Assembly: GCA_029777755.1 (NCBI GenBank)
Contig: JAKORQ010000102.1
Location: 1 to 5,986, forward strand
Origin: Planctomycetota bacterium
Lineage (GTDB): Bacteria > Planctomycetota > Phycisphaerae > Tepidisphaerales > Tepidisphaeraceae
Direction: 5' to 3'
Length of the DNA stretch: 5,986 nt
The notes beneath the pieces were generated by a model. The model worked only from the letters and a program-made list of their open reading frames with translations. It was not told the origin of the DNA and made no database searches. Shown in pieces: positions 1-5,986 of this stretch (positions are counted from its first letter, which is position 1; every line of letters starts with the position of its first letter). Position numbers and translations under genes: made by a program.

Positions 1-2137
1 ATGGCAGCCCCATGGCCGCCGCCTCCATGATCGATACGGGAAACCCTTCGCGGTGGGAAGGCAGCACAAAAACGTCCATCGCGGCAAGGACGCTGGCGAT
101 GTCATAGCGCTGACCGGCGAATCGGCAGCGGTCGGCGAAACCCGGGCGGGTGAGCTCGGCTTCGGTAATACGGTCGCCCCGGCTGTGGTCAGGAGGGCCG
201 ACATGAAACAGGTAGACATTGGCATGCCTGGCAGCGACTTGGGCGAACGCGTCAAACAGCTCCACCAGCCCCTTCTCCCTGACCAGGCGAGCCATCGTGC
301 CGAAGACAAACGCGTCGGCCGGGATGTTGAACTTGTGACGAATCTGGTCGCGGGCATCGCGGCCGGCGGCCTGGGGATTGACGCGTTCAAGGTTGACTCC
401 CACGTTCAGCACCGACATGGCCTCGGCAGGCACCGCGATCTGACTCGCGATGTAGCGGGCATCCTCACGATTCACGCTGATCACATGGGTGGCTAGCCTG
501 CACGCCACAAGCTCCAGCATCCTGTAAAGCTCGCGCACAAGCCGCTGCCGCACATTTACAAAGTAGAGACCGTGAACGGTGTTGATGCGCCCCTTCACGC
601 CAGCCAGCCAGCCAGCCGACTGCCCCAACACAGCGGCGATCGGCGTCTCTGTGTGTATCAGGGAAGGGTTGAGCCGGCGGATGATCCTGAGCAGCGCCCA
701 CCAGCTCTGCAGGAACCGCAACGGCCGCACGACGCGCGGTATCGGCAGCGGTATGCAGCGAACCCCCATCGCCCTGATGTGCTCAAGGTCAGCATCCGGG
801 CTGGATACCGCAATCACGTCATAGCCTGCCTTCTGCAATGCCTCGATACGCTCGCAGATGAAGGCGCGCATGGTCGAAGGAACGGCGGTGATGAGCATCA
901 CGCGTTTGGGTGGCGAAGCGCTCCCAGCAATGCTGATTCTCCGCAGGTGCCGATAGCACTCGCGGCGACGGGCCTGAAGGAGGCTCGCGTCGTACTGGCG
1001 TACATGCTCCAGGTTGCGACGCGACAGGCTAGCCATCCTCTGCGGATCGCGCAGAAGCTCACAAATCCCGTCGCTGATCGATTCAGATGGTTCCAACAGT
1101 TCCCCTGGCCCGAGCAGTTCGCTGGTACCACCCACGTTCGTGGCCAGGCAGGGCAGCCCCCTCGCCATCGCCTCAATCAGCGCCCGCGGTAGGCCCTCCT
1201 GCATCGAGGGAAGAACGAAAATGTCGGCCGAATCGAGCACCTTGCGCACCGGTTCGCCTGCCGGCAATGGCCCGAGAAACTCGACATACTGCGCGATCCC
1301 CAGACGCTGCGCCAGATCCCGGAAGCTATCCATGAGCTGCCCCCCGCCAACCAGCCGCAGGCGCAATGGCACACCCCTGGCACGACACTCGGCCACAGCT
1401 TCGATCAGGCGATCCTGACGCTTGTACAACTGCGACATGGTACCCACATGAACGCACACCCACTCTCGCCCTGGCGAAGCGGAATCCCACTGCCGGGGTG
1501 CCTCGGCAAAGGCATCCTGATCAAGCTCCACAGATGAGTAATGGGTTGTCACACCGTTTGAGGGATACCTTCGCTGTAGTGCCTCACGTGTGACATAGGC
1601 GGCGACCGCGGCGTCGCGACACTGGGCCTTGAGCTGCCGGGTGTGCAGCCAGCGCGCCAGGGGACGAAGAAGCGAAGTGTTGGCCCCGGGTGCGAGCGAA
1701 TCGTAAGGATCGCCGACAACTTCCACCTGATACGGGAGTTTGCGGCGCCGCAATTCCTTGTGGAGCAGGCCGGAGATCGTGCCGGGAGTACGAAGAATGA
1801 ATGCGTCACCAATCTCGGCCGCCTCCTCCACGACCTGCTGCACCGCCCATCGGCGGCCCAGATACTCGGCCGGACCCTGATAGTGTGGAACCGCAAGCCA
1901 GCTTACGCCCGGCCCACCTGCCAGCTCTTCCGTCGGTTCGGCATCGACATCCAGCACCCGGGCAAGCACCACAACCTCGTCAAACACCTCAAGGTAGCGC
2001 GACCAAAGCCGTTTCCATGTGCACTGGCTGCAATAGATCTCGCCGCGAAACCTCAGGAAGCGCTGCTCCAGCGCCACCACGACCTTAAGCGGCCGGGATA
2101 CCTGCAAATGAGATTGTTCCACATGGCGCTGTGTCAT
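1..2137 (-). CDS. Two-domain GT4-GT4 fusion glycosyltransferase (3' end outside window)
   Basis: From the ATG at 2137-2135 the minus-strand frame is open for 712 codons to the left edge, with no TAA, TAG or TGA; I checked every codon. Two glycosyltransferase modules follow one another. Module 1 (about 17-395) begins KVVVALEQRFLRFRGEIY and has WSRYLEVFDEVVVLARV near residues 45-61, VVGDPYDSLAPG (140-151), HVGTMSQLYKRQD (230-242, K239), VGGGQ (263-267) and E-x7-E at E314/E322. A linker rich in Gly, Ser and Pro (405-411) leads to module 2, which begins RVMLITAVPSTMRAF (412-426) and has LIHTETP (493-499), GRINTVHGLYF (516-526, H522), VISVNRED, GTMARLVREKG (613-623, R617 and K622) and E697/E705. 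VHGLYF with VNRED is typical of CapM-like GT4 enzymes. About 80-100 residues are probably missing. Single GT4 enzymes are near 400 residues, so this is a real fusion unless a stop was lost. It starts 3 bases after the previous stop, with only a distant AAGG 14 bases from the ATG, so coupling is likely. WbdA of E. coli O9a is a known precedent for two GT4 domains in one chain. Confidence 0.88.
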   Translation of the reverse strand, partial: MTQRHVEQSHLQVSRPLKVVVALEQRFLRFRGEIYCSQCTWKRLWSRYLEVFDEVVVLARVLDVDAEPTEELAGGPGVSWLAVPHYQGPAEYLGRRWAVQQVVEEAAEIGDAFILRTPGTISGLLHKELRRRKLPYQVEVVGDPYDSLAPGANTSLLRPLARWLHTRQLKAQCRDAAVAAYVTREALQRRYPSNGVTTHYSSVELDQDAFAEAPRQWDSASPGREWVCVHVGTMSQLYKRQDRLIEAVAECRARGVPLRLRLVGGGQLMDSFRDLAQRLGIAQYVEFLGPLPAGEPVRKVLDSADIFVLPSMQEGLPRALIEAMARGLPCLATNVGGTSELLGPGELLEPSESISDGICELLRDPQRMASLSRRNLEHVRQYDASLLQARRRECYRHLRRISIAGSASPPKRVMLITAVPSTMRAFICERIEALQKAGYDVIAVSSPDADLEHIRAMGVRCIPLPIPRVVRPLRFLQSWWALLRIIRRLNPSLIHTETPIAAVLGQSAGWLAGVKGRINTVHGLYFVNVRQRLVRELYRMLELVACRLATHVISVNREDARYIASQIAVPAEAMSVLNVGVNLERVNPQAAGRDARDQIRHKFNIPADAFVFGTMARLVREKGLVELFDAFAQVAARHANVYLFHVGPPDHSRGDRITEAELTRPGFADRCRFAGQRYDIASVLAAMDVFVLPSHREGFPVSIMEAAAMGLP
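599..616 (-). repeat. Short GCTG tetranucleotide repeat inside the fusion gene
   Basis: The coding strand carries 4.5 uninterrupted copies of GCTG (GCCAGC... on the plus strand), coding residues 508-513 (A-G-W-L-A-G) of the second module. It sits just before the GRINTVHGLYF segment. Gaining or losing one unit would shift the frame and cut the protein inside module 2. At this copy number the tract may simply reflect Ala, Gly, Trp and Leu codon choice. Confidence 0.6.
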
Positions 2138-2140
2138 TGA

Positions 2141-3319
2141 TCAGGAAATCGCCTTACAGGCGTCTGGCACAAGCGTACTCCAGAACTGCTGCGATGTTCG
2201 CTCGAGGGCATATCGCGAGATACACCAGTCGCGGCAACGCGCAAGCAGCCGATCGTCAGCATGCTCCAATCGTCGTTCGATCAGCTCCGCAAGTCGATCA
2301 TGGGCATCAGGGGGCGCAGTCCATTCGCGGCACTCCGGCGGAATCGTTTCCACTATGGCCGGGATGTCGCTGGCGACGAACGGAACGCCACACAGCATGG
2401 CCTCGATCAGCGCGTTGGGCATCCCTTCCGCGTGCGATGGAAAAAACAGCAGGTCCATCGCCCGCAGCAGGTCGGGAATATCGCTTCGCTCGCCGAACAT
2501 CATGAACCTGTCGGGAAGCCCCCTTTCGGCGATGCTGCGTTCTATCTCCGGTCGAAGCTCGCCATCCCCAACCAGCATGAAGCGCAGGTCATCTCTTCTG
2601 GCACACAGCCGCGCGGCAACATCCACTATGCCCCGGTGATTCTTCGGTGTGCGAAAACCGCCGACATGCCCGATCAGCAGTGTATCCGCGGGGATCCCAA
2701 GCGCAGCTCGCGTTGCTTCCCTGCGCTGTGCATCGGGGAAAAACTCCTGCGGATCGACGCCGTTGGAAACGATGACGAACTGGCCATGCTCGGACGTCCA
2801 TCGCGGGAAGAACGCATCAAGATTGGCTCGCGAGTTGGAGAGTATCGCAGTGGCGCTGCGCTTAAGCAGCCATCGCGACATGAGCGCATAGAGATCGCGG
2901 ATCCCGCGCTTGTAGGGTACGTGGCTATGCCGATAGCAGGCGACCCGATTCTTAACCCCCGCAAGCTTCGCAAGGGAAAGAGGAATACCGGCGAAATCAG
3001 CGGTGAAGTCGCAGACGGCCACGTAACGCTGTCGTCCCATGAGCCGCAGCAGCCTCAGCCAGGCGATCGGATTCAGATAGCCCAGGCGATCAGCTCGTAT
3101 GGTTACGCCCTGCTGTCGGTATTCCTCGGCCAACGCCCCGGCAACACCCGATTTGCAGAGCACCTCATGGGTTAACCCTGGCGGCGATGACTTGATCATC
3201 CGCAGGAGATATCGCTCTGTGCCCCCAACGCACAGGGACGTAACGAGGTGCAGAACCACCCCGCGGCCGCTGTCTTCAGCAGCGTATTGCCCTGCATTGC
3301 TGGAAAGATGTGACGCCAA
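2141..3319 (-). CDS. GT4 family glycosyltransferase, CapH/EpsF-like
   Basis: This 392-residue GT-B enzyme is predicted to add a sugar to an exopolysaccharide or capsule repeat unit on the cytoplasmic side of the membrane. After a 20-residue polar leader comes LHLVTSLCVGGTERYLLRM, with the GGTER glycine loop at 32-36. HSH at 131-133 and the helix following it resemble CapH/EpsF-type enzymes. ILSNSRANLDAFF (159-171) and VSNGVDP (184-190) lead into the donor domain, which shows HVGGFRTPKN (218-227, R223 and K226), VGDGELRPEIE (250-260) and an intact E-x7-E pair, E298/E306, in the segment HAEGMPNALIEAM. The start is TTG, supported by GGGAG nine bases upstream; no ATG or GTG lies between it and the in-frame stop at 3373-3371. 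A start at the GTG of codon 21 would give a compact N-terminus and cannot be excluded. It follows a 91-base gap and is followed after 3 bases by the fusion gene. The substrate is unknown. Confidence 0.88.
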   Translation of the reverse strand: MASHLSSNAGQYAAEDSGRGVVLHLVTSLCVGGTERYLLRMIKSSPPGLTHEVLCKSGVAGALAEEYRQQGVTIRADRLGYLNPIAWLRLLRLMGRQRYVAVCDFTADFAGIPLSLAKLAGVKNRVACYRHSHVPYKRGIRDLYALMSRWLLKRSATAILSNSRANLDAFFPRWTSEHGQFVIVSNGVDPQEFFPDAQRREATRAALGIPADTLLIGHVGGFRTPKNHRGIVDVAARLCARRDDLRFMLVGDGELRPEIERSIAERGLPDRFMMFGERSDIPDLLRAMDLLFFPSHAEGMPNALIEAMLCGVPFVASDIPAIVETIPPECREWTAPPDAHDRLAELIERRLEHADDRLLARCRDWCISRYALERTSQQFWSTLVPDACKAIS

Positions 3320-3320
3320 A

Positions 3321-3374
3321 TCACTCCACTCCCGACAGCCCCCACATCGTCCGCGCCATAGCCCGGCGAGTCAT
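3321..3374 (-). other. Possible 17-codon leader frame before the TTG-start gene
   Basis: In the 91-base gap between two glycosyltransferase genes, an ATG at 3374-3372 opens a frame of 17 codons (MTRRAMARTMWGLSGVE) ending in TGA at 3323-3321, one base before the TTG start at 3319. The spacing would suit stop-and-restart coupling. I see no clear ribosome binding site for it, and a frame this short can occur by chance. The rest of the gap (3320-3410) shows no hairpin or promoter that I can defend. Confidence 0.2.
3324..3333 (-). promoter_or_regulatory. Ribosome binding site supporting a TTG start
   Basis: The minus strand reads GGGAGTGGAG here. The GGGAG (3333-3329) ends nine bases before the TTG at 3319-3317, and a second GGAG (3327-3324) ends four bases before it. 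This is the best Shine-Dalgarno site in the window. It is the main reason for accepting the rare TTG start over the GTG at codon 21 of the same frame. Confidence 0.6.
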
Positions 3375-3410
3375 GATCGCGCGGTCGTGAAGGTGCAGCA
3401 AGCACACCTA

Positions 3411-4646
3411 TCAACCGCGTACTTTCGAGGTTCCAACCGCCTTAAGCAAGACCTCCTCCAGTGCCACGGCCAGTTTGTTGCGGTCGAACCTTTCCCGGCC
3501 GAGGCGGCTGGCATTCCTGGACGCACTGCTCAGCCATGCCTGGTCGCGCAAGTGCCTGGCAAGCTGCTGGGCAGCCGACGCCGTGTCGTGCGGATCCAGC
3601 ACAAGGCCGCAGTTGTAGTCGCGTATGAGCTCCGCCTGCCATCCGCCATAGTTGATGGCGATCGGCCTACCCGCGGCAAGGGAATCAAAGAACTTGTTGG
3701 CGGAGTTGGCCCACATCGCTTTCAGGTCGATAAACGTTGACGTGGTCATCGTGGCGGCGCTGAGCCATGCGGGAACATCCTTCTTGGGCACCGGCGGAAG
3801 GATGTAAAAGCTCTTCTGGAAAACCCCCAGCTCAGTTGCCAACGTGGCGATCTTCTGAGTCTCGCTGGACTCTTTTGCGATAACCAGGAACCTGACCTCC
3901 GGGTCGATGGATTGCAGGTTTGCGGCGAGGCGCACAAGGTAATCGACGCCGTTGATCTTTCCGACGGTTCCCGTGTAGATGACCAGAGGCCGGTCGCCAA
4001 GCCAATCGTGCTTCCTCCGTACCTCCAGCCCGGCCTGGGCGTCGATCTGGAATAGCTCAAAGTCGCAACTGTTGGGTATCACCGTGACCTTGTCCTCAGG
4101 ATATCCAGCAGCGACGACGCCGTCCTTCATTCCCGGGGATAGCGCGACTATCTGTGCGGAGTGTCGATAGGCATAGCGCTCAAGCCACCTCGCTGCCGCG
4201 ATTGCGGCGGGATTGCGCAAAGCACCCATTGCGATTGGCAGTTCCGGCCAGAGGTCGCGCACCTCAAAAACCATCGGGATCCCGTTCTTCCTGCTCGCTT
4301 TCACGGCAGGTATCGCGATGGTCAGTGGCGTGCTGGTGGCGAAAACGACATCGCCACCGATAGCGGCCGCCTTCTTGCCCGCCGCCAGCGCGAACTGGAA
4401 AAACGCCTTGGTGCGCTGGGCATACGACATCTTGTTGGAGTACGGAACCACCACCCAGTGAACGTTGATCCCCGCCTCCTGAGTCTGGTACCAGCTTCCG
4501 ACGGGCCGCTCGGATGCGGTGCGGTCGGTAGTGATCATGTTGACGCTGTGCCCAGCCGCTACCAGCCTCCGCGCCATCTCGTAGGAGCGTATCCCACCGG
4601 TCATGCTGGGGGTGTTGAAATACTGATGAAGATAGCAAATGTTCAT
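3411..4646 (-). CDS. GT4 family glycosyltransferase, WbuB-like
   Basis: This 411-residue protein is predicted to be a GT-B sugar transferase acting on a lipid-linked glycan. It starts MNICYLHQYF, with TGGIRSYEMARRL (16-28) as the glycine-rich N-terminal loop and helix. FEVRDLWPE at 127-135 is the strong signature I associate with the WbuB-like GT4 clade, which includes amino-sugar transferases of O-antigen and capsule loci. PNSCDFELF (191-199) and YTGTVGKINGVDYL (224-237) mark the entry to the donor domain. The site that normally carries E-x7-E reads NSANKFFDSLAAGRP (314-328). The second acidic position is Asp321 rather than Glu, and the first position is Ala313. Loss of the first Glu is, as I recall, common in this clade; the Asp is less usual. 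The rest of the domain looks intact, so I call it functional. The ATG overlaps the upstream stop by 4 bases and has a good Shine-Dalgarno site. Sugar specificity cannot be assigned. Confidence 0.9.
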   Translation of the reverse strand: MNICYLHQYFNTPSMTGGIRSYEMARRLVAAGHSVNMITTDRTASERPVGSWYQTQEAGINVHWVVVPYSNKMSYAQRTKAFFQFALAAGKKAAAIGGDVVFATSTPLTIAIPAVKASRKNGIPMVFEVRDLWPELPIAMGALRNPAAIAAARWLERYAYRHSAQIVALSPGMKDGVVAAGYPEDKVTVIPNSCDFELFQIDAQAGLEVRRKHDWLGDRPLVIYTGTVGKINGVDYLVRLAANLQSIDPEVRFLVIAKESSETQKIATLATELGVFQKSFYILPPVPKKDVPAWLSAATMTTSTFIDLKAMWANSANKFFDSLAAGRPIAINYGGWQAELIRDYNCGLVLDPHDTASAAQQLARHLRDQAWLSSASRNASRLGRERFDRNKLAVALEEVLLKAVGTSKVRG

Positions 4647-5902
4647 CCGACGAATCCTTTGGAACTAGCCGTGTCGCGGGATACTCCGTCTGAGTGCCGC
4701 CCATCAGCATCAAGCAACGCCCGCCAACGCGTAATGTACTGCTGCGCCGTGCGCTCGACATCAAAGCACTCCTGAATGTGCCTGCGTCCTTCGCTAATCA
4801 AGTCACGGCATCGCAGAGGATCGGCAAATACTTCCTTTACGCAATTGGCGGCGCTATCCACGTCGCCAGGCTGAACGATGAACCCATGCCGCCGATCCTC
4901 CAGCAGTTCTTCCATACCCGGCGTGTATGCAACCACGCACGCACACCCGCAGGACATGGCTTCCTTAACAACATTGGGCAATACTTCCCTGCGCGACATG
5001 AACAGGAACACCTCGGCTCTGGCCATCTCCGTCAGTACCTGATCGTGGGAAACGTGCCCGCGAAACTCCACGGCACCGCGGATACCCAGTTCACTTGCCA
5101 GGTCTTCCAGGCTCTTACGCTCCGGTCCATCCCCAAGGATAGCCAGTGACGCATCGGGATACTCGGCATGTACCGCCGCAAACGCTTTCAGTACATCATC
5201 CATCGCCTTGAACGGCAAAAGGCGCCCGGCCGTCACGATCCTCCGGGAAATCTTTGTCTCACGCGACGCGATCTCGCGGGCCCTGCTCAGGTCAATTCCG
5301 TTGTAGATGACTTCAATTCTCTCGAGCGGCACCCCCATCTCCTGTAGGGTGTGGACGTTATCCCTGGCGCCGGTCCTGACCATACCGGCATGGCGAGCCA
5401 TGTATGCACTGCCACCGTAGCGATAGCGAAGGTCATATGCTTGCAGTGACATCGTCAGCACGACGCCTGGCAGATTGCGGTGCAGCAGGTAACCCAGGAT
5501 GCACGGGTAATGTCCCCAGTAAAGGTGCACGACATCGGGACGTGCTCTGCTGATTGCCCCGAACAGATCCAGGCAACGGGGAAGGATGAGCAGGCTCTTG
5601 ATGATCTGCATGGGCCTGCGCCAACAGCAGCCGAGTACCCAAAGAAGCACACCGGCTGTCAGCAGCGGATGGATAAGGATCCCGATGCATCCCCTGGCGA
5701 TAGCCGCAGTGGAACTATGAGTGATGGTCATGCCGGTGTGCGAGCGCTCGGCGATCATCCTCTCGGTGCCTGGCGCGGGAGAGCGGAGCGAGTGCACCTC
5801 TACCCTCACGCCCTTGCTCCGCAGCGCATTGATCGTAACCCCGGCAAAGGTTTCCGACGCCGAGGGAAACATCATTGAAATGATCCAGACCGTCACTTTC
5901 AC
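4643..5902 (-). CDS. GT4 family glycosyltransferase, WcaL-like
   Basis: This 419-residue protein is predicted to be a retaining, GT-B fold glycosyltransferase that moves a sugar from a nucleotide donor to a growing glycan at the inner face of the membrane. The N-terminal half opens with KVTVWIISMMFPSASETF; the P-x-x-SETF pattern at residues 13-19 is what I recall from WcaL-type colanic acid transferases. Residues 126-133 read HLYWGHYP. Residues 71-94 are almost wholly hydrophobic and flanked by arginines (R70, R95, R96), suggesting membrane attachment. The C-terminal donor domain shows GRLLPFK (226-232, R227 and K232), GDGPER (257-262) and the E-x7-E pair E306/E314. Its length is normal for the family. 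The start is GTG, inside a GTGA overlap with the upstream stop. A purine-rich GAAAGG directly abuts the GTG, so initiation probably relies on coupling. The next ATG codons (residues 10-11) would remove the first beta strand. Donor and acceptor are unknown. Confidence 0.9.
   Translation of the reverse strand: MKVTVWIISMMFPSASETFAGVTINALRSKGVRVEVHSLRSPAPGTERMIAERSHTGMTITHSSTAAIARGCIGILIHPLLTAGVLLWVLGCCWRRPMQIIKSLLILPRCLDLFGAISRARPDVVHLYWGHYPCILGYLLHRNLPGVVLTMSLQAYDLRYRYGGSAYMARHAGMVRTGARDNVHTLQEMGVPLERIEVIYNGIDLSRAREIASRETKISRRIVTAGRLLPFKAMDDVLKAFAAVHAEYPDASLAILGDGPERKSLEDLASELGIRGAVEFRGHVSHDQVLTEMARAEVFLFMSRREVLPNVVKEAMSCGCACVVAYTPGMEELLEDRRHGFIVQPGDVDSAANCVKEVFADPLRCRDLISEGRRHIQECFDVERTAQQYITRWRALLDADGRHSDGVSRDTASSKGFVG
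4655..4659 (-). promoter_or_regulatory. Ribosome binding site (AAGGA) for the WbuB-like gene
   Basis: The minus strand reads AAGGA eight bases before the ATG at 4646-4644. It lies inside the end of the preceding gene, whose TGA overlaps this ATG (ATGA). Together they fix the start of the downstream gene and suggest coupled translation. Confidence 0.65.
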
Positions 5903-5986
5903 CCTTTCAATGCAGCGTCATGCTTCTCGGCACGGCAGTTGGAATACTTATCCAATACGTCCCAGAACCTGTTGGCAACGCTGGCG
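5899..5986 (-). CDS. C-terminal end of an unidentified upstream gene (partial)
   Basis: On the minus strand the frame ending at the TGA of 5901-5899 stays open to the window edge. It gives 28 residues, from ASVANRFWDVLDKYSN through to a tail ending in ALKG. The WDVLDKYS stretch looks like a C-terminal amphipathic helix, followed by a charged tail. Its stop codon overlaps the GTG start of the next gene by 4 bases (GTGA), the usual arrangement of translationally coupled genes in a polysaccharide operon, which argues that the frame is real. Too little is present to name the product. Another glycosyltransferase or a sugar-modifying enzyme would fit the context, but that is inference only. Confidence 0.6.
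   Translation of the reverse strand, partial: ASVANRFWDVLDKYSNCRAEKHDAALKG

Noticed and set aside
572..1192. A 206-codon plus-strand open frame, with other plus- and minus-strand frames between 1 and 2140
   Set aside because: All lie over the two-domain fusion gene in other frames. The minus-strand ones near 898-1176, 1177-1383 and 1549-1896 are in a different frame from the glycosyltransferase motifs and are chance frames rich in Arg, Ser and Pro.
2021..2032. Cys-x-x-Cys (C36-S-Q-C39) near the N-terminus of the fusion protein as a metal or redox site
   Set aside because: A single pair without other ligands or a thioredoxin-like context. It lies in the variable loop after the first strand of the glycosyltransferase domain and is more likely incidental.
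890..2140. The idea that 1-2140 is a decayed or frameshifted glycosyltransferase region
   Set aside because: The lack of a complete ATG-to-stop frame suggested decay at first. Codon-by-codon reading showed one continuous frame that simply runs off the left edge.
2261..3175. A 304-codon plus-strand open frame opposite the CapH/EpsF-like gene
   Set aside because: It is in exact antisense codon register with a clear GT4 gene. It is open only because that gene avoids TTA, CTA and TCA codons in this stretch, which is usual in GC-rich DNA. Its translation shows no recognisable domain.
3099..3740. A 213-codon plus-strand open frame spanning a gene junction
   Set aside because: It covers the ends of two well-supported minus-strand glycosyltransferase genes, and its translation is low-complexity with no family motif.
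1..5986. Search for CRISPR arrays, tRNA genes, insertion-sequence ends, riboswitches and rho-independent terminators
   Set aside because: No spaced direct repeats, cloverleaf, terminal inverted repeats, or GC hairpin followed by a T run on the coding strand was found. The window is almost entirely coding.

Overview
The window is the interior of a polysaccharide (exopolysaccharide, capsule or O-antigen) biosynthesis locus. All genes lie on the minus strand and are transcribed from the high-coordinate end to the low end. The DNA is GC-rich, genes abut or overlap by 4 bases, and the proteins are typical Gram-negative retaining glycosyltransferases. A Pseudomonadota bacterium is the best guess; nothing here fixes the genus.

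Layout in transcription order: (1) 5986-5899, the last 28 codons of an unidentified gene; (2) 5902-4643, a WcaL-like GT4 glycosyltransferase that starts at GTG inside a 4-base GTGA overlap; (3) 4646-3411, a WbuB-like GT4 that starts at ATG inside a 4-base ATGA overlap; (4) a 91-base gap, the only real intergenic space, holding a good Shine-Dalgarno site; (5) 3319-2141, a CapH/EpsF-like GT4 starting at TTG; (6) after 3 bases, a very long open frame from 2137 down to the left edge. I translated frame 6 codon by codon and found no stop in 712 codons. It encodes two complete-looking GT4 modules in tandem: an N-terminal glycosyltransferase (about residues 17-395) and a C-terminal CapM-like one (from about residue 412), joined by a short linker. 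The gene is still open where the window ends.

The window therefore carries five GT4 domains in four polypeptides, all presumably cytoplasmic and membrane-associated, and all apparently co-translated. Such a set would add successive sugars to a lipid-linked repeat unit. No sugar-nucleotide synthesis, flippase, polymerase, export, regulatory, tRNA, mobile-element or CRISPR sequence is visible, and no promoter or terminator could be supported. Acceptor, donor and linkage cannot be read from the sequence.

The most notable item is the two-domain fusion. Secondary points are a degenerate catalytic motif in the WbuB-like enzyme, a short tetranucleotide repeat inside the fusion gene, and the unusual TTG start with a tiny upstream frame.
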